Part shown: piece after piece, positions 33,961 to 41,915 of the stretch
How the letters are laid out: the number at the start of each line of letters is the position of its first letter
How positions within the stretch are numbered: the first letter of the stretch is position 1
Source of the DNA: JBGTGG01 sp964398945
Lineage (GTDB): Bacteria > Bacteroidota > Bacteroidia > Cytophagales > Cyclobacteriaceae
NCBI GenBank assembly: GCA_964398945.1
Contig: CAYNOT010000002.1
Location: forward strand, 248,001 to 312,000
Length of the DNA stretch: 64,000 bases
Reading direction: 5' to 3'
The notes under the pieces: generated by a model
What the model saw: only the letters and a program-made list of their open reading frames with translations
Databases searched by the model: none
Told to the model about the DNA's origin: nothing
Position numbers and translations under genes: made by a program

Positions 33961-34878
33961 ATGAAAAAGTGGTTTGTTAGGATAGTTGTAGTTTTAATAT
34001 CATTGCTAATATTCGATCCTACACTAAAAGATGATTGCCCTCAGTACTCTGCTGGATTGCATCCTTCAAGTCGAATAGAAATTGAAAAGTATTTATTAAT
34101 TAATATATCGGGATTATCAGATGCCCAAATAGATGATGTCCTTGATTTTGTCTCATTTCAACATCCTGAGATTATGTTTACGATCCAGCATAAACATAAA
34201 ATGGCTTTTGAAATCAATGAAATAATAACTAGTTCCCTGATTATTTGTCAAGACGAACCACTGAAGTATAGAACGAAGTTGTTCAAAGACAGATTGAGTT
34301 CCTTTGATGTTGACACAACAGGTATTCCGCAGGAAGCATACTTTAATTTTGATCAGGAAGGATTTACTGAAATTCCTATTATTACATTTGATGAATATAG
34401 AGATTTTTCGTACGAAGGCTTGGTAGTTATTGTGGGAGAAATGGATAGGCGAGGTTATTATGTGGTCAATGGAGAAAGAAAATCTGATTCAAATTATATA
34501 ATCCCTTATAAAAGAAAGGAGGCATTTGTTTATAAGACTGAATTACTTGTTTTAATTCTAAATTCATTTGTTACAAAAGAATTTATATCCGAACTACCAG
34601 GAGGCTACCATGTAGTTATATTTATAGTCTTTAGTCTAATATTATTAATGTCAGCCTCATTTCTAAATAAAAGAATTAATAGCCTCTTACTGAAATATAT
34701 ACTATTTAAAATTGTTCAGGGAATTGTTTGGGTAATTCTTGTCTCGCTATTGATTTTGATCCCATTATTTTCAGACTTTGTTAGCAGTATGTACTCTGGG
34801 GTTTTTGTCATTTTGTTTGGTGAGATTTATTTCTGGACAGAATTCTTTTTGAACAAGAAGAAAAGGATTCAATCGTAA
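33961..34878 (+). CDS. CHASE2-like membrane protein, copy 1
   Basis: 305 residues: an N-terminal membrane helix (VRIVVVLISLLIF, residues 6-20), an extracytoplasmic region to about 210, then three C-terminal helices (about 215-290) and a basic cytoplasmic end. The outer region resembles a CHASE2 sensor: KYLLINISGLSDAQIDDVLDFV, then a hydrophobic-strand core, QEAYFNFDQEG, and YEGLVVIVGEMD shortly before the first C-terminal helix, the order found in CHASE2 proteins. No output (kinase, cyclase) domain follows. The similarity is remote and judged by eye. Codon use is more AT-rich than in the dcw genes. Function unknown. Confidence 0.55.
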   Translation: MKKWFVRIVVVLISLLIFDPTLKDDCPQYSAGLHPSSRIEIEKYLLINISGLSDAQIDDVLDFVSFQHPEIMFTIQHKHKMAFEINEIITSSLIICQDEPLKYRTKLFKDRLSSFDVDTTGIPQEAYFNFDQEGFTEIPIITFDEYRDFSYEGLVVIVGEMDRRGYYVVNGERKSDSNYIIPYKRKEAFVYKTELLVLILNSFVTKEFISELPGGYHVVIFIVFSLILLMSASFLNKRINSLLLKYILFKIVQGIVWVILVSLLILIPLFSDFVSSMYSGVFVILFGEIYFWTEFFLNKKKRIQS

Positions 34879-35143
34879 ATTCTTCTACCGCCATTGTTGA
34901 GGTTCTTCACCAACAAACATGCGAAAGATGGGAGGAATACCGGAAGGGATGATTTAAGTAAAGTGAAATAGAGGATGGAACACTCAAAAAAAAATACGCA
35001 TGGAATCTTTTACAGTAAAAAGCTGGGGTTTTCCAACACATTGTGATGGGTAACATTTGTACGCCTTTATTGTTTAGTGTGCTTGTTGGGGAAGAACACC
35101 AACAAGGGCAAGAGTGGCTACTTAAAATGTCAAGAAAAGAAAG

Positions 35144-36061
35144 ATGAAAAAGTGGTTTATAAGGATAGTTGTAGTTTTAATATCATTGCTAATATTCGAG
35201 CCTATACTAAAATATGATTGTCCTCCATACTATGCTGGATTGCATTATTCAAGTCGAATCGAAAGTGAAAAGTATTTATTTATTAATATATCGGGGTTAT
35301 CAGATGCCCAAATAGATGATGTCCTTGATTTTGTTTCATTTCAACATCCTGAGATTATGTTTACGATCCAGCATAAACATAAAATGGCTTTTGAAATCAA
35401 TGAAATAATAACTAGTTCCCTGATTATTTGTCAAGACGAACCACTGAAGTATAGAACGAAGTTGTTCAAAGACAGATTGAGTTCCTTTGATGTTGACACA
35501 ACAGGTATTCCGCAGGAAGCTTACTTTAATTTTGAACAGGAAGGATTTGCAGGTATCCCGGTTGTTACCTTAGATAATTTTAGGGAATTCTCATACGAAG
35601 GCTTGGTTGTTGTCGTTGGAAAAATGGGTAACCGGGGTAATTTTGTGGTTAATGAAGAAGAAAAGTCTGATTCAAATTATATAATTCCTAGTAGAGGTAC
35701 GGATGCATTTATTTATAAAACTGAATTATTTGTTTTAATTCTAAATTCATTCGTTACAAAAGAATTTATATCCGAACTACCAGGAGGCTACCATGTAGTT
35801 ATATTTATAGTCTTTAGTCTAATATTATTAATGTCAGCCTCATTTCTAAATAAAAGAATTAATAGCCTCTTACTGAAATATATACTATTTAAAATTGTTC
35901 AGGGAATTGTTTGGGTAATTCTTGTCTCGCTATTGATTTTGATCCCATTATTTTCAGACTTTGTTAGCAGTATGTACTCTGGGGTTTTTGTCATTTTGTT
36001 TGGTGAGATTTATTTCTGGACAGAATTCTTTTTGAACAAGAAGAAAAGGATTCAATCGTAA
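35144..36061 (+). CDS. CHASE2-like membrane protein, copy 2
   Basis: 305 residues, second copy of the tandem unit, same topology as copy 1. Residues 55-130 and 205-305 are essentially identical to copy 1, including silent positions; residues 135-200 differ at many positions (for example YEGLVVVVGKMGNRGNFVVN versus VVIVGEMDRRGYYVVN). The varied block is the membrane-proximal part of the proposed sensor domain. Both copies are intact with no stops, so both are presumably under selection or the duplication is recent. Confidence 0.55.
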   Translation: MKKWFIRIVVVLISLLIFEPILKYDCPPYYAGLHYSSRIESEKYLFINISGLSDAQIDDVLDFVSFQHPEIMFTIQHKHKMAFEINEIITSSLIICQDEPLKYRTKLFKDRLSSFDVDTTGIPQEAYFNFEQEGFAGIPVVTLDNFREFSYEGLVVVVGKMGNRGNFVVNEEEKSDSNYIIPSRGTDAFIYKTELFVLILNSFVTKEFISELPGGYHVVIFIVFSLILLMSASFLNKRINSLLLKYILFKIVQGIVWVILVSLLILIPLFSDFVSSMYSGVFVILFGEIYFWTEFFLNKKKRIQS

Positions 36062-36084
36062 ATTCTTCTACCGCCATTGTTGAG

Positions 36085-36283
36085 GTTCTTCACCAACAAA
36101 CATGCGGAGATGATAGGAATACAGGAAGGGATGATTTAAGTAAACATGAAATAGAGGATGGAACACTCAAAAGTACGCACGGAATCTTTTACAGTAAAAA
36201 GCTGGGGTTTTCTAACACATTGTGATGGGTACATTTGTGCGCTTTATCATTTAGAGTGCTTGTTGGTGAAGAACACCAACAAG
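36085..36283 (+). ncRNA. structured non-coding tail of the tandem unit
   Basis: A perfect 10-bp hairpin (36259-36268 with 36274-36283, 5-nt loop) lies at the end. The same 15-nt sequence that forms its left side and loop (36260-36274) occurs inverted at 36085-36099, so the tail can fold into alternative structures. The unit 1 counterpart (34901-35106) has the same layout, with one mismatch in the hairpin. It may act as terminator or RNA element; no promoter is evident. Confidence 0.35.
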
Positions 36284-36324
36284 GGCGGGGGGAAAAATAA
36301 CATCGTTCAAAAATCAAAACAAGG

Positions 36325-37878
36325 ATGGGTCCGGGTAATTCGATAAAATCCATATTGCCCTTGCTACTGTTTTGTGGATTGGTCCATTCACTGTATGGTC
36401 AGGAAGTACCCGCCATTTCCGATACAATCCAGAACAAAATAAGTAAGGAAGTAAATAACGTTGATAGCATTGGCAACGGTTACACGACTAAAGCAGATAG
36501 CATTGCTTCATCACTTCGCAACCAACTGGATTCTGAAACCTCAAAAGTAAACAGGACACTTGATAGCCTTAATAACCTAAACCTTTCCCTGGATGAGTAC
36601 ACTTCAAAAGTTGATAGTACTTATAAGGATTTTCAAGATAAGGTTTTAAGTGGCCTGGCAAAGAAGTATGATAGTTTAGGAATGCTGCAAGATACACGGT
36701 TATCCAAATTGGATTCAATAATTTCCCAAAGGACCTCCTTGTTGGATAGCATACTCACATCGAATGGGGGCAAAAGCATTAGTGAGCGGTTGGAAATAGT
36801 GAAAGACGTGGATTCAAAAATCCCTGAATTGCCAATGACCGATAATTTAAGCCTGCCTCCGGGTTTGAACCTGGGCCCTGATATAGATATTCCAATATTG
36901 GATACCGATGTATTAGGAAAACTGGACCTTGATAATGCTTCCCTCCCCAGTATTGATAAGGGTTCAGTTCCAACCATTGATGGTTTGGATAAAATAAAGG
37001 AAGCACAAGAATCCATTTCAGATTTAAGCCAGTATTCGGAGCAGGCAAAAGAAATTATGGAAGGGGCTAATTCCATTAAAGAAGGGGAATTGCCAAAAGA
37101 TATCGATAAAACGTTAGACAACCAGTTAGGGAAGATTGATGCAGTAAAGGAGTTGCAAAAGGAAACGGCTGAAGCTGAGAAACTTAAAAAGGAAGTAGAG
37201 CAGCTAAGGGGGAATACACCAAAACCGGAGGACCTCAAAACCAATGCAAAGAAGAAAATGGTAGATCACTTTGTTGGGAAAGAAGAAAAATTGCAAAAGG
37301 ACCTGGATGATATAGCAAAAACACAATTGAAATACCGCGATTTTGCAGATGCCCGTTTGCTTCCTAAACGTGTTCCGAACCCAATGAAAGGAAAGCCTTT
37401 CATTGAACGCTTAATTCCGGAAACAACATTTCAGGTCTATACGCGTCAAAATAATCCGTCTATGGATTTGGCTTTTAGCCTTGGGTACAAAATTTCAGGA
37501 AGGATATCCGCAGGGGCTGCCAGTTACAGAAGAATTGAATTTGCCTCTAAGAACAAAACATTAACAGGCTTGGATATTCATGGATATAGGGCATTTGGAA
37601 GGGTAAGAATAATCAAACAATTAAATATCCACCTGGAGTATGAACGGTTCGTGAACAACGACCTGGTATCCATGCAGCAAAGCAAATCAGAATTTGGTGT
37701 TTGGCAGGATAAAGTGAATTTCGGTGTTTATTATTCCTACCCTATTTTTAAAGGATTTAGAGGGCATGCTTTATACCTGTATGATTTAATGCGCATTAAA
37801 GAATCCCCAAACACAAGCCCATCTTCAATACGGTTTGGCTTTGGGTACCAGTTTAAGAAAACCGATAAAACAAAATAA
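36325..37878 (+). CDS. secreted coiled-coil protein with C-terminal beta-barrel-like domain
   Basis: 517 residues. A signal peptide (SILPLLLFCGLVHSLYGQ, residues 9-26) precedes a long region (27-360) rich in Ser, Asp and Lys with repeated DSI/LDS turns and coiled-coil segments (KLDSIISQRTSLLDSILTS, ETAEAEKLKKEVEQLRG). Residues about 375-510 form short amphipathic strands (MDLAFSLGYKISGRISAGAASYRR..) ending in IRFGFGYQFKK, like an eight-strand outer-membrane barrel. It could anchor a periplasmic or surface coiled coil. No family name can be given. It is followed 13 nt on by another secreted protein gene, probably cotranscribed. Confidence 0.7.
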   Translation: MGPGNSIKSILPLLLFCGLVHSLYGQEVPAISDTIQNKISKEVNNVDSIGNGYTTKADSIASSLRNQLDSETSKVNRTLDSLNNLNLSLDEYTSKVDSTYKDFQDKVLSGLAKKYDSLGMLQDTRLSKLDSIISQRTSLLDSILTSNGGKSISERLEIVKDVDSKIPELPMTDNLSLPPGLNLGPDIDIPILDTDVLGKLDLDNASLPSIDKGSVPTIDGLDKIKEAQESISDLSQYSEQAKEIMEGANSIKEGELPKDIDKTLDNQLGKIDAVKELQKETAEAEKLKKEVEQLRGNTPKPEDLKTNAKKKMVDHFVGKEEKLQKDLDDIAKTQLKYRDFADARLLPKRVPNPMKGKPFIERLIPETTFQVYTRQNNPSMDLAFSLGYKISGRISAGAASYRRIEFASKNKTLTGLDIHGYRAFGRVRIIKQLNIHLEYERFVNNDLVSMQQSKSEFGVWQDKVNFGVYYSYPIFKGFRGHALYLYDLMRIKESPNTSPSSIRFGFGYQFKKTDKTK

Positions 37879-37891
37879 TTTTTTAAAATAT

Positions 37892-38536
37892 ATGAGATCA
37901 GTTATAGCCAGTTTGATATTGAATTTTTTCTTTCAGTTTTCGGGGATGGCCGAAACCCCGGATACACTTACATATAATTTTTCAAGGCAACCCAATGGTG
38001 ATGCTGATTATGCACAATTGGAAAAGGAAGGACAAAAGTGGAAGCTTGGCAATGAGAAAAAAATTGCAAACAGGACGGTGGCCAGAAAAATAATAGCCCC
38101 GTCCGGTACCTTCACTTTTGGCTACAATAGTAAAACAAAAACGGATTCGTTGATTTCAGAGAGTGGCGAGTTGGTGGCTTTAATAAGTTATAATGCTTCT
38201 TCACTATTCTCGGTAAGCATACCCGGGGGCCCTGCTTTTCGTTTAGCGAAGGAAACCGATAAAAAATGGAAATACTATACTGATAAAGATTTGGTTTTGG
38301 ATTGCGTTATCACCAAAAACAAAGGTGCAAACAATTATACATTTGAATTTATATCCATTGGGGAAGGGGTTAATCAAAATGATCTGGATACCCTGATACT
38401 GATGGCCCAGGTGTATGGTGTAAACAGGATCGTCACTATCAAAAAACGACCGGTTTTTTTTGCGATGATGGCATCGGGGCTAGCATTGGGAATTGTTGCC
38501 CGGTCCATGGCGGCCAACAACGATCCTTTGCCTTGA
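37892..38536 (+). CDS. secreted hypothetical protein
   Basis: 214 residues from ATG 37892. The signal peptide (IASLILNFFFQFSGMAE, residues 5-21) supports this start over an upstream codon at 37835 inside the previous gene. The mature part is beta-rich, with a hydrophobic helix near the C-terminus (FFAMMASGLALGIVARSM) that may be a membrane anchor. The middle (TFTFGYNSKTKTDSLISE.. ) has no recognised motif. It follows the coiled-coil/barrel gene by 13 nt and may work with it. Confidence 0.65.
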   Translation: MRSVIASLILNFFFQFSGMAETPDTLTYNFSRQPNGDADYAQLEKEGQKWKLGNEKKIANRTVARKIIAPSGTFTFGYNSKTKTDSLISESGELVALISYNASSLFSVSIPGGPAFRLAKETDKKWKYYTDKDLVLDCVITKNKGANNYTFEFISIGEGVNQNDLDTLILMAQVYGVNRIVTIKKRPVFFAMMASGLALGIVARSMAANNDPLP

Positions 38537-38669
38537 TTGCTTTTTTATTGTGTTTACTTTGAGTTGCAAATCCTGGATAGCCAGCGCTACCAACATACGA
38601 CTGTTAGTTATAAATTGATTTATTTTCACTTTATTGTTACGTATCCGTTCGAAGTAAATAAGAAGCCTT

Positions 38670-38677
38670 TATCTTTG
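38670..38677 (+). promoter_or_regulatory. promoter -7 element for the KASIII-like gene
   Basis: TATCTTTG fits TAnnTTTG perfectly, 52 bp before the ATG at 38730. The -33 region (GTTCG near 38647-38651) is only weakly matched. Confidence 0.5.
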
Positions 38678-38729
38678 TGGATGGTGATTGCATTTGTGTT
38701 CTCATCTTTTTTATCTAAGCCACATCAAC

Positions 38730-39791
38730 ATGCTTCACTCCGTAATCATTGGAACGGGAAGTTATATTCCTGAACTTGAAATTTCCAACGCAAGTTTTAT
38801 TGACCATCATTTTTTGGAAAGGGAAAATGTTGCTATTCAAAATAGCAATAGCAATGTGATTGAAAAATTCGAACAGATTACCGGCATTGCACAACGCAGG
38901 TATGCACGCCCTGACCAACAAGCTTCTGACCTTGGCTATTTGGCAGCGAAGCAAGCAATCGAATCCGCTGCTATTGATAAAGAAACTTTAGATTATATTA
39001 TTGTTGCACACAACTTCGGGGATGTTTCAGTTGATCGGAACCGATCCAGTATGGTGCCGTCATTGGCTTCACGTATAAAAGCTTTATTGCAAATTCAAAA
39101 CCCGGATTGTGTTGCCTATGATCTTCCATTCGGTTGCCCCGGTTGGTTGGAAGGAATGATCCAGGCCGATATTTTTATTCGTGCGGATGTAGCAAAAAGG
39201 ATTTTAGTGATAGGTACTGAAACACTGTCCCGTGTCATTGACCCGCATGACCGGGATTGTATGATTTTTAGTGATGGTGGAGGGGCTGTTGTTTTAGAAG
39301 CACGTTTAAATGGAAACGGTACGATCGCCCATAAAACCCAGACCTATGCTGTTGACCATATTTTGGATTTGCAAATGGGCAACTCATTGTCAACGTTAAG
39401 TGGGGATGATAATTTGTATATCAAAATGAATGGCAGGCGTGTCTATGAGTTTGCATTGACACATGTTCCGTTGGTTGTTAAATCGGTATTGGACAAAGCA
39501 GGCGTTGATATTTCTGAAATCAAAAAAGTGTTGATCCATCAGGCCAACGATAAAATGGATGTGGCAATCCTGGCAAGGTTGTTTAAGTTGTACAATCAAC
39601 CTGTTCCGGATAATATTATGCCAATGACAATTCAATGGTTGGGCAATAGTTCGGTTGCCACCATCCCTACTTTATTGGATTTGGTAGTAAACGGAAAACT
39701 GGAAGGCCATCAAATTGACAAAGGGGACAAAGTGATTTTCGCTTCCGTTGGTGCCGGGATGAATATCAATGCATTATTATATCAGTTTTAA
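38730..39791 (+). CDS. 3-oxoacyl-ACP synthase III (FabH)-like enzyme
   Basis: 353 residues, thiolase fold. The catalytic triad is readable: Cys136 (DLPFGCPGWLEGM), His270 (LIHQANDKM) and Asn306 (WLGNSSVATIP). The N-terminal HSVIIGTGSYIPE and the ITGIAQRRYA segment are typical of the KASIII superfamily. Compared with housekeeping FabH it is longer, with a distinct N-terminal insert (residues 20-45), so a specialised acyl condensation is likely rather than fatty-acid initiation. ATG 38730 matches the family start; earlier codons give an unlikely extension. Confidence 0.85.
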   Translation: MLHSVIIGTGSYIPELEISNASFIDHHFLERENVAIQNSNSNVIEKFEQITGIAQRRYARPDQQASDLGYLAAKQAIESAAIDKETLDYIIVAHNFGDVSVDRNRSSMVPSLASRIKALLQIQNPDCVAYDLPFGCPGWLEGMIQADIFIRADVAKRILVIGTETLSRVIDPHDRDCMIFSDGGGAVVLEARLNGNGTIAHKTQTYAVDHILDLQMGNSLSTLSGDDNLYIKMNGRRVYEFALTHVPLVVKSVLDKAGVDISEIKKVLIHQANDKMDVAILARLFKLYNQPVPDNIMPMTIQWLGNSSVATIPTLLDLVVNGKLEGHQIDKGDKVIFASVGAGMNINALLYQF

Positions 39792-39852
39792 TTTCAATAA
39801 TTCCTGGTTCAGTTTAATCAAACCGTTAACTTTAATAAAACTTAAGGTTGCG

Positions 39853-40884
39853 ATGAGAAATTGTTTTTTATCTTTTTTGATAGTATCACTGGTTGGTTGT
39901 GCTACAAAAGAATCACAGGATCATAGGGATTTAAAATTGTCAGGCAATCCCATTGTCGAAGGTTGGTATGCCGATCCTGAGGGCGCTGTTTTCGGGGATA
40001 CTTATTGGATATTTCCAACATACTCCGATAAATATGAAAAGCAGGTTTTCCTCAATGCGTTTTCTTCCACGGATTTAGTTGCCTGGAAAAAACACGAACA
40101 TGTTTTGGATACTTCCATTATAAAATGGGCGCGTCAGGCAATGTGGGCACCGGCAATTGTTCAAAAAGGAGATCAATATTTTTTATTTTTTTCCGCGAAT
40201 GATGTGCAGCGTCCGGAACGTGATTCTTGGGATCCAAACAACGATATCAACCACTATGGTGGAATAGGAATAGCGGTTGCCGATTCCCCGGCAGGGCCTT
40301 TCAAAGACTATTTAGGGAAACCTTTAATCGATGGTTTTTATAATGACGCGCAACCGATTGATCAATTTGTTTTCAAGGATACGGATGAAACTTACTACAT
40401 CCTCTATGGAGGTTGGGGGCATTGCAACATGGGGGTTTTAAATTCAGGCTTTACGGGGTTTGTTCCATGGGAGGATGGATCCCTATTTAAAGAGATTACA
40501 CCGGAAGGGTATGTAGAAGGTCCTTTTATGTTTTTACGAAATGATATTTATTATTTAATGTGGTCGGAAGGCGGTTGGGGAAATGACAGTTATAAAGTTG
40601 TGTATGCCATGGCGGAAAAGGCAACCGGGCCATTCAATAGGATGGGAACAATTTTAGAATCCGATAAAGATATTGCAACAGGTGCCGGCCACAATTCTGT
40701 AATCAATACTCCGGGCACTGATCAATGGTACATGGTTTACCACCGCAGGCCGATTCCTAATGAAGGACGTGATCATCGGGTGATGTGTTTGGATACGCTG
40801 GCGTTTAATACAGATGGAACTATTCGGCCCGTTAAAATGACTTTTGAAGGTGTTGCCGAACACACTATTCCATTGATTAAATAA
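39853..40884 (+). CDS. glycoside hydrolase family 43-like lipoprotein
   Basis: 343 residues. The lipobox SLVGC (Cys16) indicates a lipidated protein. The five-bladed propeller pattern of GH43 is recognisable, with catalytic candidates Asp41 (GWYADPEGAVF), Asp170 (AQPIDQFVFKD) and Glu222 (VEGPFMF); further motifs are MWAPAIVQKGDQYFLFFSA and AGHNSVI. Such enzymes cut alpha-arabinosyl or beta-xylosyl links in plant glycans; the exact substrate is unclear. ATG 39853 gives the signal peptide; the frame extends upstream into the previous gene. No SusC/SusD pair is nearby. Confidence 0.85.
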   Translation: MRNCFLSFLIVSLVGCATKESQDHRDLKLSGNPIVEGWYADPEGAVFGDTYWIFPTYSDKYEKQVFLNAFSSTDLVAWKKHEHVLDTSIIKWARQAMWAPAIVQKGDQYFLFFSANDVQRPERDSWDPNNDINHYGGIGIAVADSPAGPFKDYLGKPLIDGFYNDAQPIDQFVFKDTDETYYILYGGWGHCNMGVLNSGFTGFVPWEDGSLFKEITPEGYVEGPFMFLRNDIYYLMWSEGGWGNDSYKVVYAMAEKATGPFNRMGTILESDKDIATGAGHNSVINTPGTDQWYMVYHRRPIPNEGRDHRVMCLDTLAFNTDGTIRPVKMTFEGVAEHTIPLIK

Positions 40885-40954
40885 ATTTCGTTTTTGAAAC
40901 GTGGCCCTAAAATTGGCCTGCTAATTGCATTTTGGCAATCAGGTTCAAAATCTT

Positions 40955-41365
40955 ATGGTTATGGTACGGATTATTTCAGTGTTCGCATTCCTGTTTTTGT
41001 TGGCTTCGTGTAATTTTTATTATGTAGAGCCGCGGTATGATGTTCGTGATGACCTTGTTGGAAAGTATGAAATTGAAGAGTTTAGTGCGACCTATCACGA
41101 TGTTGCCCGTTATTCTTTTCGCATTGAGAAAGCTGGGTATTCCGGAAATGAAATCACTATCAAGAATTTTTATGGAGTGGGAATCCGTGTTCGGGCGTAT
41201 GTAAATTATGACCGCATTGAAATTCCAAGACAAGTGGTTGGAGGGTACGAAGTAGATGGTGTCGGTACAATCTTTAATGCTGGTATAAGTTTGAATTATC
41301 GTGTAGTGGATTTGTATAGCAATGATCCTGCGGATTTTTGTGAAACCACTGCATGGTTCTACTAA
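40955..41365 (+). CDS. small lipoprotein, unknown function
   Basis: 136 residues from ATG 40955 (or 134 from ATG 40961). The N-terminus has a hydrophobic stretch and lipobox LLASC. The mature protein is beta-rich (YEIEEFSATYHDVARYSFRIE, ITIKNFYGVGIRVRAYVNYDRIEIP), reminiscent of small lipocalin-like or META-like domains, but no family is assigned. Its stop overlaps the stop of the convergent flavin reductase gene by 3 nt. Confidence 0.65.
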   Translation: MVMVRIISVFAFLFLLASCNFYYVEPRYDVRDDLVGKYEIEEFSATYHDVARYSFRIEKAGYSGNEITIKNFYGVGIRVRAYVNYDRIEIPRQVVGGYEVDGVGTIFNAGISLNYRVVDLYSNDPADFCETTAWFY

Positions 41366-41907
41366 AATTCAAGTAGCATGTGTGCTTGCTTTTTCAGTTG
41401 TAATGTATAGCGATCATCCAGGGCACCCATTATGAAATGGTCATCAATTTTTACCAATCGTGGTTTGTATGCCAAGACGTGTGTACCGCAATGGTTGAGT
41501 ATATCGGTAAGATGGCTGAGGGCAAGGCTTGAACCTTGTCCTCCTGAAGCAACCCCAACCAATGCGCACTTCTTGTTTCGAAAGGTGTGCGGATACGCCA
41601 ATCCATCAATGAATGTTTTTAGCACACCGGGAAAGGAGCCATTGTATTCCGGAACAATGAACACAAATTTTCCACTTTCCTGCATCTGTTCACGAAAAAC
41701 ATTGAATCGGTCATTTTTTCCTTCGTTTTCATAGAGCGCACTAAATGCAAAATCGGGTGGTAGTGTCGCCAGGTTGATGAGGTTGGTTTTAATACCAAGA
41801 TCTTCCAGTGCTGATTGATATGCCTGGGTGATTCCTAGTGAAATAGCATCCGTTCGATTGGTTCCACAGATGATGCTAACCTCATTTATTTTTGATGCCG
41901 GATCCAA
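41362..41907 (-). CDS. NADPH-dependent FMN reductase family protein
   Basis: 181 residues, flavodoxin-like fold. The FMN phosphate loop SIICGTNRTDA near residues 11-21, the VFIVPEYNGSFPGVLKTFIDG block and ALVGVASGGQGSSLAL are hallmarks of this family (azoreductase/chromate reductase relatives). It reduces free FMN, quinones or azo dyes with NAD(P)H; the substrate is not defined. It lies 8 nt downstream of the nfeD gene on the same strand, probably one transcript. Confidence 0.88.
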   Translation of the reverse strand: MDPASKINEVSIICGTNRTDAISLGITQAYQSALEDLGIKTNLINLATLPPDFAFSALYENEGKNDRFNVFREQMQESGKFVFIVPEYNGSFPGVLKTFIDGLAYPHTFRNKKCALVGVASGGQGSSLALSHLTDILNHCGTHVLAYKPRLVKIDDHFIMGALDDRYTLQLKKQAHMLLEF

Positions 41908-41915
41908 AACGAAAT

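Larger units (their letters stand above)
33928..36293 (+). repeat. tandem duplication of an 1183-bp unit
   Basis: Unit 1 (about 33928-35110) and unit 2 (about 35111-36293) align at a constant offset of 1183 bp. Each has the same leader (GTGGCTACTTAAAA), one 305-codon gene and the same non-coding tail ending in a CACCAACAAGGGC hairpin. Both gene ends are almost identical in DNA, whereas a central block (about codons 135-200) is clearly diverged. Confidence 0.92.

Noticed and set aside
36158..36346. 62-codon ORF in the tail of tandem unit 2
   Set aside because: The equivalent frame in unit 1 is broken, it runs through the hairpin region, and the composition is not protein-like.
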